This document shows positions 24,911 to 38,500 of a DNA stretch of 64,000 nt, piece after piece; within the stretch, counting starts at the first letter, position 1, and the number at the start of each line of letters is the position of its first letter. The DNA lies in NCBI RefSeq assembly GCF_050947335.1, contig NW_027473585.1:154220-218219 (forward strand), in the 5' to 3' direction. The translations under genes were made by a program, and so were the position numbers. Below the pieces are notes generated by a model. It had not been told where the DNA came from. It saw only the letters and a list, made by a program, of their open reading frames with translations, and did not search any database. Source of the DNA: Megachile rotundata. Lineage: Eukaryota; Arthropoda; Insecta; Hymenoptera; Megachilidae.

Positions 24911-27244
24911 CGTGCGAAAATGAGCATAATTCGTTCAAAACGAGCAAAATTCGTGCAAAACGAGCAAAATTGTTCATTGTGGTGTTGAATTGTGCTCAGA
25001 TAGGATAACTTAACATAACTAGATAGTACAGAGTCGAATTACTGCGGATATGTGCGAATTAGAGGCTGAATCGTTCGAAAATGAGCAAAATTCGTTCAAA
25101 ACGAGCAAAATTCGTGCAGAACGAGCAAAATTGTTCTTTGTGGTGTTGAATTGTGCTCAGATAGGATAACGTAACATAACTAGATAGTACAGAGTCGAAT
25201 TACAGCGGATATGTGCGAATTAGAGGCTGAATCGTGCGAAAATGAGCATAATTCGTTCAAAACGAGCAAAATTGTTCATTGTGGTGTTGAATTGTGCTCA
25301 GATAGGATAACTTAACATAACTAGATAGTACAGAGTCGAATTACAGCGGATATGTGCGAATTAGAGGCTGAATCGTGCGAAAATGAGCCTAATTCGTGCA
25401 AAACGAGCAAAATTGTTCATTGTGGTGTTGAATTGTGCTCAGATAGGATAACTTAACATAACTAGATAGTACAGAGTCGAATTACAGCGGATATGTGCGA
25501 ATTAGAGGCTGAATCGTGCGAAAATGAGCATAATTCGTGCAAAACGAGCAAAATTGTTCATTGTGGTGTCGAATTGTGCTCAGATAGGATAACTTAACAT
25601 AACTAGATAGTACAGAGTCGAATTACAGCGGATATGTGCGAATTAGAGGCTGAATCGTGCGAAAATGAGCATAATTCGTTCAAAACGATCAAAATTGTTC
25701 ATTGTGGTGTTGAATTGTGCTCAGTTACGATAACTTAACATGACTAGATAGTACAGAGTCGAATTACAGCGGATATGTGCGAATTAGAGGCTGAATCGTG
25801 CGAAAATGAGCATAATTCGTGCAAAACGAGCAAAATTGTTCATTGTGGTGTCGAATTGTGCTCAGATAGGATAACTTAACATAACTAGATAGTACAGAGT
25901 CGAATTACAGCGGATATGTGCGAATTAGGGGCTGAATCGTGCGAAAATGAGCATAATTCGTGCAAAACGAGCAAAATTGTTCATTGTGGTGTGGAATTGT
26001 GCTCAGATAGGATAACTTAACATAACTAGATAGTACAGAGTCGAATTACAGCGGATATGTGCGAATTAGAGGCTGAATCGTGCGAAAATGAGCATAATTC
26101 GTGCAAAACGAGCAAAATTGTTCATTGTGGTGTTGAATTGTTCTCAGATAGGATAACTTAACATAACTAGATAGTACAGAGACGAATTACAGCGGATATG
26201 TGCGAATTAGAGGCTGAATCGTGCGAAAATGAGCATAATTCGTTCAAAACGATCAAAATTGTTCATTGTGGTGTTGAATTGTGCTCAGATAGGATAACTT
26301 AACATAACTAGATAGTACAGAGTCGAATTACAGCGGATATGTGCGAATTAGAGGCTGAATCGTGCGAAAATGAGCATAATTCGTTCAAAACGATCAAAAT
26401 TGTTCATTGTGGTGTTGAATTGTGCTAAGTTACGATAACTTAACATGACTAGATAGTACAGAGTCGAATTACAGCGGATATGTGCGAATTAGAGGCTGAA
26501 TCGTGCGAAAATGAGCATAATTCGTTCAAAACGAGCAAAATTGTTCATTGTGGTATCGAATTGTGCTCAGATAGGATAACTTAACATAACTAGATAGTAC
26601 AGAGTCGAATTACAGCGGATATGTGCGAATTGGAGTCTGAATCGTGCGAAAATGAGCATAATTCGTGCAAAACGAGCAAAATTGTTCATTGTGGTGTGGA
26701 ATTGTGCTCAGATAGGATAACTTAACATAACTAGATAGTACAGAGTCGAATTACAGCGGATATGTGCGAATTAGAGGCTGAATCGTTCGAAAATGAGCAA
26801 AATTCGTTCAAAACGAGCAAAATTCGTGCAAAACGAGCAAAATAGTTCATTGTGGTGTTGAATTGTGCTCAGATAGGAGAACTTAACATAACTAGATAGT
26901 ACAGAGTCGAATTACAGCGGGCATGTGCGAATTAGAGGCTGAATCGTGCGAAAATGAGCATAATCCGTGCAAAACGAGCAAAATTGTTCATTGTGGTGTT
27001 GAATTGTGCTCAGATAGGATAACTTAACATAACTAGATAGTACAGAGTCGAATTACAGCGGATATGTGCGAATTAGAGGCTGAATCGTGCGAAAATGAGC
27101 ATAATTCGTGCAAAACGAGCAAAATTGTTCGTTGTGGTGTTGAATTGTGCTCAGATAGGATAACTTAACATAACTAGATAGTACAGAGTCGAATTACAGC
27201 GGATATGTGCGAATTAGAGGCTGAATCTTGCGAAAATGAGCAAA

Positions 27245-27261
27245 ATTCGTTCAAAACGGGC
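27245..27261 (+). other. CENP-B-box-like motif, full core match
   Basis: Displaced relative of the motifs at 13189 and 15606 (offset 14056 from the first), again with the CTTGCG monomer start. Confidence 0.6.
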
Positions 27262-27808
27262 AAAATTGTTCATTGTGGTGTTGAATTGTGCTCAGATAGG
27301 ATAACTTAACATAACTAGATAGTACAGAGTCGAATTACAGCGGATATGTGCGAATTAGAGGCTGAATCGTGCGAAAATGAGCATAATTCGTTCAAAACGA
27401 TCAAAATTGTTCATTGTGGTGTTGAATTGTGCTCAGTTACGATAACTTAACATGACTAGATAGTACAGAGTCGAATTACAGCGGATATGTGCGAATTAGA
27501 GTCTGAATCGTGCGAAAATGAGCATAATTCGTTCAAAACGAGCAAAATTGTTCATTGTGGTGTCGAATTGTGCTCAGATAGGATAACTTAACATAACTAG
27601 ATAGTACAGAGTCGAATTACAGCGGATATGTGCGAATTGGAGTCTGAATCGTGCGAAAATGGGCATAATTCGTGCAAAACGAGCAAAATTGTTCATTGTG
27701 GTGTTGAATTGTGCTCAGATAGGATAACTTAACATAACTAGATAGTACAGAGTCGAATTACAGCGGATATGTGCGAATTAGAGGCTGAATCGTGCGAAAA
27801 TGAGCAAA

Positions 27809-27825
27809 ATTCGTTCAAAACGGGC
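27809..27825 (+). other. CENP-B-box-like motif, full core match
   Basis: Same motif in the monomer starting at 27791, four monomers after the previous perfect copy and with the common CGTGCG start. Confidence 0.6.
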
Positions 27826-28213
27826 AAAATTGTTCATTGTGGTGTTGAATTGTGCTCAGATAGGATAACTTAACATAACTAGATAGTACAGAGTCGAATT
27901 ACAGCGGATATGTGCGAATTAGAGTCTGAATCGTGCGAAAATGAGCATAATTCGTTCAAAACGAGCAAAATTGTTCATTGTGGTGTCGAATTGTGCTCAG
28001 ATAGGATAACTTAACATAACTAGATAGTACAGAGTCGAATTACAGCGGATATGTGCGAATTGGAGACTGGATCGTGCGAAAATGAGCATAATTCGTGCAA
28101 AACGAGCAAAATTTTTCATTGTGGTGTCGAATTGTGCTCAGATAGGATAACTTAACATAACTAGATAGTACAGAGTCGAATTACAGCGGATATGTTCGAA
28201 TTAGAGGCTGAAT

Positions 28214-31200
28214 CGTTCGAAAATGAGCAAAATTCGTTCAAAACGAGCAAAATTCGTGCAAAACGAGCAAAATTGTTCATTGTGGTGTTGAATTGTGCTC
28301 AGATAGGATAACTCAACATAACTAGATAGTACAGAGTCGAATTACAGCGGACATGTGCGAATTAGAGGCTGAATCGTGCGAAAATCAGCATAATTCGTGG
28401 AAAACGAGCAAAATTGTTCATTGTGGTGTTGAATTGTGCTCAGATAGGATAACATAACATAACTAGATAGTACAGAGTCGAATTACAGCGGATATGTGCG
28501 AATTAGAGGCTGAATCGTGCGAAAATGAGCATAATTCGTGCAAAACGAGCAAAATTGTTCGTTGTGGTGTTGAATTGTGCTCAGTTACTGTAACTTAACA
28601 TGACTAGATAGTACAGAGTCGAATTACAGCGGATATGTGCGAATTAGAGGCTGAATCGTGCGAAAATGAGCATAATTCGTGCAAAACGAGCAAAATTGTT
28701 CGTTGTGGTGTTGAATTGTGCTCAGATAGGATAACTTAACATAACTAGATAGTACAGAGTCGAATTACAGCGGATATGTGCGAATTAGAGGCTGAATCGT
28801 GCGAAAATGAGCATAATTCGTTCAAAACGATCAAAATTGTTCATTGTGGTGTTGAATTGTACTCAGTTACGATAACTTAACATGACTAGATAGTACAGAG
28901 TCGAATTACAGCGGATATGTGCGAATTAGAGGCTGAATCGTGCGAAAATGAGCATAACTCGTTCAAAACGAGCAAAATTGTTCATTGTGGTGTTGAATTG
29001 TGCTCAGATAGGTTAACTTAACATAACTAGATAGTACAGAGTCGAATTACAGCGGATATGTGCGAATTAGAGGCTGAATCGTGCGAAAATGAGCAAAATT
29101 CGTTCAAAACGGGCAAAATTGTTCATTGTGGTGTTGAATTGTGCTCAGATAGGATAACTTAACATAACTAGATAGTACAGAGTCGAATTACAGCGGATAT
29201 GTGCGAATTAGAGGCTGAATCGTGCGAAAATGAGCATAATTCGTTCAAAACGATCAAAATTGTTCATTGTGGTGTTGAATTGTGCTCAGTTACTATAACT
29301 TAACATGACTAGATAGTACAGAGTCGAATTACAGCGGATATGTGCGAATTCGAGGCTGAATCGTGCGAAAATGAGCATAATTCGTGCAAAACGAGCAAAA
29401 TTGTTCGTTGTGGTGTTGAATTGTGCTCAGATAGGATTACTTAACATAACTAGATAGTACAGAGTCGAATTACAGCGGATATGTGCGAATTAGAGGCTGA
29501 ATCGTGCGAAAATGAGCAAAATTCGTTCAAAACGAGCAAAATTCGTGCAAAACGAGCAAAATCGTTCATTGTGGTGTTGAATTGTGCTCAGATAGGATAA
29601 CTTAACATAACTAGATAGTACAGAGTCGAATTACAGCGGACATGTGCGAATTAGAGGCTGAATCGTGCGAAAATGAGCATAATTCGTGCAAAACGATCAA
29701 AATTGTTCATTGTGGTGTTGAATTGTGCTAAGTTACGATAACTTAACATGACTAGATAGTACAGAATCGAATTACAGCGGATATGTGCGAATTAGAGTCT
29801 GAATCGTGCGAAAATGAGCATAATTCGTTCAAAACGAGCAAAATTGTTCATTGTGGTGTCGAATTGTGCTCAGATAGGATAACTTAACATAACTAGATAG
29901 TACAGAGTCGAATTACAGCGGATATGTGCGAATTGGAGTCTGAATCGTGCGAAAATGAGCATAATTCGTGCAAAACGAGCAAAATTCTTCATTGTGGTGT
30001 CGAATTGTGCTCAGATAGGATAACTTAACATAACTAGATAGTACAGAGTCGAATTACAGCGGATATGTTCGAATTAGAGGCTGAATCGTTCGAAAATGAG
30101 CAAAATTCGTTCAAAACGAGCAAAATTCGTGCAGAACGAGCAAAATTGTTCGTTGTGGTGTTGAATTGTGCTCAGATAGGATAACTTAACATAACTAGAT
30201 AGTACAGAGTCGAATTACAGCGGATATGTGCGAATTAGAGGCTGAATCACGCGAAAATGAGCATAATTCGTTCAAAACGATCAAAATTGTTCATTGTGGT
30301 GTTGAATTGTGCTCAGTTACGATAACTTAACATGACTAGATAGTACAGAGTCGAATTACAGCGGATATGTGCGAATTAGAGGCTGAATCGTGCGAAAATG
30401 AGCATAATTCGTGCAAAACGAGCAAAATTGTTCATTGTGGTGTCGAATTGTGCTCAGATAGGATAACTTAACATAACTAGATAGTACAGAGTCGAATTAC
30501 AGCGGATATGTGCGAATTAGAGGCTGAATCGTACGAAAATGAGCATAATTCGTTCAAAACGATCAAAATTGTTCATTGTGGTGTTGAATTGTGCTCAGTT
30601 ACGATAACTTAACATGACTAGATAGTACAGAGTCGAATTACAGCGGATATGTGCGAATTAGAGGCTGAATCGTGCGAAAATGAGCATAATTCGTGCAAAA
30701 CGAGCAAAATTGTTCGTTGTGATGTTGAATTGTGCTCAGATAGGATAACTTAACATAACTAGATAGTACAGAGTCGAATTACAGCGGATATGTGCGAATT
30801 AGAGGCTGAATCGTGCGAAAATGAGCATAATTCGTTCAAAACGATCAAAATTGTTCATTGTGGTGTTGAATTGTGCTCAGATAGGATAACTTAACATAAC
30901 TAGATAGTACAGAGTCGAATTACAGCGGATATGTGCGAATTAGAGGCTGAATCGTGCGAAAATGAGCATAATTCGTTCAAAACGATCAAAATTGTTCATT
31001 GTGGTGTTGAATTGTGCTAAGTTACGATAACTTAACATGACTAGATAGTACAGAGTCGAATTACAGCGGATATGTGCGAATTAGAGTCTGAATCGTGCGA
31101 AAATGAGCATAATTCGTTCAAAACGAGCAAAATTGTTCATTGTGGTGTCGAATTGTGCTCAGATAGGATAACTTAACATAACTAGATAGTACAGAGTCGA

Positions 31201-32523
31201 ATTACAGCGGATATGTGCGAATTGGAGTCTGAATCGTGCGAAAATGAGCATAATTCGTGCAAAACGAGCAAAATTGTTCATTGTGGTGTCGAATTGTGCT
31301 CAGATAGGATAACTTAACATAACTAGATAGTACAGAGTCGAATTACAGCGGATATGTGCGAATTAGAGGCTGAATCGTTCGAAAATGAGCAAAATTCGTT
31401 CAAAACGAGCAAAATTCGTGCAAAACGAGCAAAATTGTTCATTGTGGTGTTGAATTGTGCTCAGATAGGATAACTCAACATAACTAGATAGTACAGAGTC
31501 GAATTACAGCGGACATGTGCGAATTAGAGGCTGAATCGTTCGAAAATCAGCATAATTCGTGGAAAACGAGCAAAATTGTTCATTGTGGTGTTGAATTGTG
31601 CTCAGATAGGATAACTTAACATAACTAGATAGTACAGAGTCGAATTACAGCGGATATGTGCGAATTAGAGGCTGAATCGTGCGAAAATGAGCATAATTCG
31701 TGCAAAACGAGCAAAATTGTTCGTTGTGGTGTTGAATTGTGCTCAGTTACTATAACTTAACATGACTAGATAGTACAGAGTCGAATTACAGCGGATATGT
31801 GCGAATTAGAGGCTGAATCGTGCGAAAATGAGCATAATTCGTGCAAAACGAGCAAAATTGTTCGTTGTGGTGTTGAATTGTGCTCAGTTACGATAACTTA
31901 ACATGACTAGATAGTACAGAGTCGAATTACAGCGGATATGTGCGAATTAGAGGCTGAATCGTGCGAAAATGAGCATAATTCGTTCAAAACGAGCAAAATT
32001 GTTCATTGTGGTGTCGAATTGTGCTCAGATAGGATAACTTAACATAACTAGATAGTACAGAGACGAATTACAGCGGATATGTGCGAATTAGAGGCTGAAT
32101 CGTGCGAAAATGAGCATAATTCGTTCAAAACGATCAAAATTGTTCATTGTGGTGTTGAATTGTGCTCAGATAGGATAACTTAACATAACTAGATAGTACA
32201 GAGTCGAATTACAGCGGATATGTGCGAATTAGAGGCTGAATCGTGCGAAAATGAGCATAATTCGTTCAAAACGATCAAAATTGTTCATTGTGGTGTTGAA
32301 TTGTGCTAAGTTACGATAACTTAACATGACTAGATAGTACAGAGTCGAATTACAGCGGATATGTGCGAATTGGAGTCTGAATCGTGCGAAAATGAGCATA
32401 ATTCGTGCAAAACGAGCAAAATTGTTCATTGTGGTGTCGAATTGTGCTCAGATAGGATAACTTAACATAACTAGATAGTACAGAGTCGAATTACAGCGGA
32501 TATGTGCGAATTAGAGGCTGAAT
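28214..32523 (+). repeat. Mixed block with AAAATCAGCATAATTCGTGG monomers
   Basis: A marked pair, a long monomer ending in ACTCAAC and then a short monomer with ACATGTGCG and AAAATCAGCATAATTCGTGG, occurs at 28214 and 31376 (and again at 32524, 39048, 42371, 42814, 48614 and 51655). The segment from 31376 to about 32.4 kb recurs at an offset of 7672 bp (39048) and then 9566 bp further on (48614). No non-satellite sequence is present. Confidence 0.78.
29098..29114 (+). other. CENP-B-box-like motif, full core match
   Basis: Same motif in the monomer starting at 29080. By eye this is the last perfect core before a gap of about 26.6 kb. Confidence 0.6.
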
Positions 32524-35500
32524 CGTTCGAAAATGAGCAAAATTCGTTCAAAACGAGCAAAATTCGTGCAAAACGAGCAAAATTGTTCATTGTGGTGTTG
32601 AATTGTGCTCAGATAGGATAACTCAACATAACTAGATAGTACAGAGTCGAATTACAGCGGACATGTGCGAATTAGAGGCTGAATCGTGCGAAAATCAGCA
32701 TAATTTGTGGAAAACGAGCAAAATTGTTCATTGTGGTGTTGAATTGTGCTCAGATAGGATAATTTAACATAACTAGATAGTACAGAGTCGAATTACAGCG
32801 GATATGTGCGAATTAGAGGCTGAATCGTGCGAAAATGAGCATAATTCGTGCAAAACGAGCAAAATTGTTCGTTGTGGTGTTGAATTGTGCTGAGTTACTA
32901 TAACTTAACATGACTAGATAGTACAGAGTCGAATTACAGCGGATATGTGCGAATTAGAGGCTGAATCGTGCGAAAATGAGCATAATTCGTGCAAAACGAG
33001 CAAAATTGTTCGTTGTGGTGTTGAATTGTGCTCAGATAGGATAACTTAACATAACTAGATAGTACAGAGTCGAATTACAGCGGATATGTGCGAATTAGAG
33101 GCTGAATCGTGCGAAAATGAGCATAATTCGTTCAAAACGATCAAAATTGTTCATTGTGGTGTTGAATTGTGCTCAGTTACGATAACTTAACATGACTAGA
33201 TAGTACAGAGTCGAATTACAGCGGATATGTGCGAATTAGAGGCTGAATCGTGCGAAAATGAGCATAATTCGTGCAAAACGAGCAAAATTGTTCATTGTGG
33301 TGTCGAATTGTGCTCAGATAGGATAACTTAACATGACTAGATAGTACAGAGTCGAATTACAGCGGATATGTGCGAATTAGAGGCTGAATCGTGCGAAAAT
33401 GAGCATAATTCGTGCAAAACGAGCAAAATTGTTCATTGTGGTGTCGAATTGTGCTCAGATAGGATAACTTAACATAACTAGATAGTACAGAGTCGAATTA
33501 CAGCGGATATGTGCGAATTAGAGGCTGAATCGTACGAAAATGAGCATAATTCGTTCAAAACGATCAAAATTGTTCATTGTGGTGTTGAATTGTGCTCAGT
33601 TACGATAACTTAACATGACTAGATAGTACAGAGTCGAATTACAGCGGATATGTGCGAATTAGAGGCTGAATCGTGCGAAAATGAGCATAATTCGTGCAAA
33701 ACGAGCAAAATTGTTCGTTGTGGTGTTGAATTGTGCTCAGATAGGATAACTTAACATAACTAGATAGTACAGAGTCGAATTACAGCGGATATGTGCGAAT
33801 TAGAGGCTGAATCGTGCGAAAATGAGCATAATTCGTTCAAAACGATCAAAATTGTTCATTGTGGTGTTGAATTGTGCTCAGTTACGATAACTTAACATGA
33901 CTAGATAGTACAGAGTCGAATTACAGCGGATATGTGCGAATTAGAGGCTGAATCGTGCGAAAATGAGCATAATTCGTGCAAAACGAGCAAAATTGTTCAT
34001 TGTGGTGTCGAATTGTGCTCAGATAGGATAACTTAACATAACTATATAGTACAGAGTCGAATTACAGCGGATATGTGCGAATTAGAGGCTGAATCGTGCG
34101 AAAATGAGCATAATTCGTGCAAAACGAGCAAAATTGTTCATTGTGGTGTGGAATTGTGCTCAGATAGGATAACATAACATAACTAGATAGTACAGAGTCT
34201 AATTACAGCGGATATGTGCGAATTAGAGGCTGAATCGTGCGAAAATGAGCATAATTCGTGCAAAACGAGCAAAATTGTTCATTGTGGTGTTAAATTGTGC
34301 TCAGATAGGATAACTTAACATAACTAGATAGTACAGAGTCGAATTACAGCGGATATGTGCGAATTAGAGGCTGAATCGTGCGAAAATGAGCATAATTCGT
34401 GCAAAACGAGCAAAATTGTTCATTGTGGTGTTGAATTGTGCTCAGATAGGATAACTTAACATAACTAGATAGTACAGAGACGAATTACAGCGGATATGTG
34501 CGAATTAGAGGCTGAATCGTGCGAAAATGAGCATAATTCGTTCAAAACGATCAAAATTGTTCATTGTGGTGTTGAATTGTGCTCAGTTACGATAACTTAA
34601 CATGACTAGATAGTACAGAGTCGAATTACAGCGGATATGTGCGAATTAGAGGCTGAATCGTGCGAAAATGAGCGTAACTCGTTCAAAACGAGCAAAATTG
34701 TTCATTGTGGTGTTGAATTGTGCTCAGATAGGATAACTTAACATAACTAGATAGTACAGAGTCGAATTACAGCGGATATGTGCGAATTAGAGGCTGAATC
34801 GTGCGAAAATGAGCATAATTCGTTCAAAACGAGCAAAATTGTTCGTTGTGGTGTTGAATTGTGCTCAGATAGGATAACTTAACATAACTAGATAGTACAG
34901 AGTCGAATTACAGCGGATATCTGCGAATTAGAGGCTGAATCGTTCGAAAATGAGCAAAATTCGTTCAAAGCGAGCAAAATTCGTGCAAAACGAGCAAAAT
35001 TGTTCATTGTGGTGTTGAATTGTGCTCAGATAGGATAACTTAACATAACTAGATAGTACAGAGTCGAATTACTGCGGATATGTGCGAATTAGAGGCTGAA
35101 TCGTTCGAAAATGAGCAAAATTCGTTCAAAACGAGCAAAATTCGTGCAGAACGAGCAAAATTGTTCGTTGTGGTGTTAAATTGTGCTCAGATAGGATAAC
35201 TTAACATAACTAGATAGTACAGAGTCGAATTACAGCGGATATGTGCGAATTAGAGGCTGAATCGTGCGAAAATGAGCATAATTCGTTCAAAACGATCAAA
35301 ATTGTTCATTGTGGTGTTGAATTGTGCTCAGTTACGATAACTTAACATGACTAGATAGTACAGAGTCGAATTATAGCGGATATGTGCGAATTAGAGGCTG
35401 AATCGTGCGAAAATGAGCATAATTCGTGCAAAACGAGCAAAATTGTTCATTGTGGTGTCGAATTGTGCTCAGATAGGATAACTTAACATAACTAGATAGT

Positions 35501-38500
35501 ACAGAGTCGAATTACAGCGGATATGTGCGAATTAGAGGCTGAATCGTACGAAAATGAGCATAATTCGTTCAAAACGATCAAAATTGTTCATTGTGGTGTT
35601 GAATTGTGCTCAGTTACGATAACTTAACATGACTAGATAGTACAGAGTCGAATTACAGCGGATATGTGCGAATTAGAGGCTGAATCGTGCGAAAATGAGC
35701 ATAATTCGTGCAAAACGAGCAAAATTGTTCGTTGTGGTGTTGAATTGTGCTCAGATAGGATAACTTAACATAACTAGATAGTACAGAGTCGAATTACAGC
35801 GGATATGTGCGAATTAGAGGCTGAATCGTGCGAAAATGAGCATAATTCGTGCAAAACGAGCAAAATTGTTCATTGTGGTGTTGAATTGTGCTCAGATAGG
35901 ATAACTTAACATAACTAGATAGTACAGAGACGAATTTCAGCGGATATGTGCGAATTAGAGGCTGAATCGTGCGAAAATGAGCATAATTCGTTCAAAACGA
36001 TCAAAATTGTTCATTGTGGTGTTGAATTGTGCTCAGTTACGATAACTTAACATGACTAGATAGTACAGAGTCGAATTACAGCGGATATGTGCGAATTAGA
36101 GGCTGAATCGTTCGAAAATGAGCGTAACTCGTTCAAAACGAGCAAAATTGTTCATTGTGGTGTTGAATTGTGCTCAGATAGGATAACTTAACATAACTAG
36201 ATAGTACAGAGTCGAATTACAGCGGATATGTGCGAATTAGAGGCTGAACCGTGCGAAAATGAGCATAATTCGTTCAAAACGAGCAAAATTGTTCGTTGTG
36301 GTGTTGAATTGTGCTCAGATAGGATAACTTAACATAACTAGATAGTACAGAGTCGAATTACTGCGGATATGTGCGAATTAGAGGCTGAATCGTTCGAAAA
36401 TGAGCAAAATTCGTTCAAAACGAGCAAAATTCGTGCAGAACGAGCAAAATTGTTCGTTGTGGTGTTGAATTGTGCTCAGATAGGATAACGTAACATAACT
36501 AGATAGTACAGAGTCGAATTACAGCGGATATGTGCGAATTAGAGGCTGAATCGTGCGAAAATGAGCATAATTCGTTCAAAACGAGCAAAATTGTTCATTG
36601 TGGTTTTGAATTGTGCTCAGATAGGATAACTTAACCTAACTAGATAGTACAGAGTCGAATTACAGCGGATATGTGCGAATTAGAGGCTGAATCGTGCGAA
36701 AATGAGCATAATTCGTTCAAAACGAGCAAAATTGTTCGTTGTGGTGTTGAATTGTGCTCAGATAGGATAACTTAACATAACTAGATAGTACAGAGTCGAA
36801 TTACAGCGGATATGTGCGAATTAGAGGCTGAATCGTTCGAAAATGAGCAAAATTCGTTCAAAACGAGCAAAATTCGTGCAAAACGAGCAAAATTGTTCAT
36901 TGTGGTGTTGAATTGTGCTCAGATAGGATAACTTAACATAACTAGATAGTACAGAGTCGAATTGTAGCGGATATGTGCGAATTAGAGTCTGAATCGTGCG
37001 AAAATGAGCAAAATTCGTTCAAAACGAGCAAAATTCGTGCAAAACGAGCAAAATTGTTCATTGTGGTGTTGAATTGTGCTCAGATAGGATAACTTAACAT
37101 AACTAGATAGTACAGAGTCGAATTACTGCGGATATGTGCGAACTAGAGGCTGAATCGTTCGAAAATGAGCAAAATTCGTTCAAACGAGCAAAATTCGTGC
37201 AGAACGAGCAAAATTGTTCGTTGTGGTGTTGAATTGTGCTCAGATAGGATAACTTAACATAACTAGATAGTACAGAGTCGAATTACAGCGGATATGTGCG
37301 AATTAGAGGCTGAATCGTGCGAAAATGAGCATAATTCGTTCAAAACGATCAAAATTGTTCATTGTGGTGTTGAATTGTGCTCAGTTACGATAACTTAACA
37401 TGACTAGATAGTACAGAGTCGAATTACAGCGGATATGTGCGAATTAGAGGCTGAATCGTGCGAAAATGAGCGTAACTCGTTCAAAACGAGCAAAATTGTT
37501 CATTGTGGCGTTGAATTGTGCTCAGATAGGATAACTTAACATAACTAGATAGTACAGAGTCGAATTACAGCGGATATGTGCGAATTAGAGGCTGAATCGT
37601 GCGAAAATGAGCATAATTCGTTCAAAACGAGCAAAATTGTTCGTTGTGGTGTTGAATTGTGCTCAGATAGGATAACTTAACATAACTAGATAGTACAGAG
37701 TCGAATTACAGCGGATATCTGCGAATTAGAGGCTGAATCGTTCGAAAATGAGCAAAATTCGTTCAAAGCGAGCAAAATTCGTGCAAAACGAGCAAAATTG
37801 TTCATTGTGGTGTTGAATTGTGCTCAGATAGGATAACTTAACATAACTAGATAGTACAGAGTCGAATTACTGCGGATATGTGCGAATTAGAGGCTGAATC
37901 GTTCGAAAATGAGCAAAATTCGTTCAAAACGAGCAAAATTCGTGCAGAACGAGCAAAATTGTTCGTTGTGGTGTTGAATTGTGCTCAGATAGGATAACTT
38001 AACATAACTAGATAGTACAGAGTCGAATTACAGCGGATATGTGCGAATTAGAGGCTGAATCGTGCGAAAATGAGCATAATTCGTTCAAAACGATCAAAAT
38101 TGTTCATTGTGGTGTTGAATTGTGCTCAGTTACGATAACTTAACATGACTAGATAGTACAGAGTCGAATTACAGCGGATATGTGCGAATTAGAGGCTGAA
38201 TCGTGCGAAAATGAGCATAATTCGTGCAAAACGAGCAAAATTGTTCATTGTGGTGTCGAATTGTGCTCAGATAGGATAACTTAACATAACTAGATAGTAC
38301 AGAGTCGAATTACAGCGGATATGTGCGAATTAGAGGCTGAATCGTACGAAAATGAGCATAATTCGTTCAAAACGATCAAAATTGTTCATTGTGGTGTTGA
38401 ATTGTGCTCAGTTACGATAACTTAACATGACTAGATAGTACAGAGTCGAATTACAGCGGATATGTGCGAATTAGAGGCTGAATCGTGCGAAAATGAGCAT

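Larger units (their letters stand above)
24911..28213 (+). repeat. Displaced copy of the 2417-bp HOR and flanking monomers
   Basis: From about 25.3 to 27.3 kb the monomers follow the order of the 11.2-13.3 kb segment at an offset of 14056 bp: AGGGGCTG at 25927, GTTCTCAG at 26140, GCAAAATAGTTC at 26839 and AATCTTGCG at 27226. It lies about 11.6 kb from its nearest relative. The rest of the interval is ordinary short monomers, two of them (27227, 27791) with perfect CENP-B-like cores. Confidence 0.8.

Noticed and set aside
32229..32429. A 66-codon open frame on the minus strand
   Set aside because: It is satellite read in one frame. Its peptide repeats with a 47-residue period (141/3), and it is open only because two stop codons usual in other monomers are lost here: the TGA made by GCTCAG is gone in the GCTAAG variant, and the TAA made by TTAGAG is gone in the TTGGAG variant. 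It ends at the first ordinary TTAGAG. There is no coding evidence.
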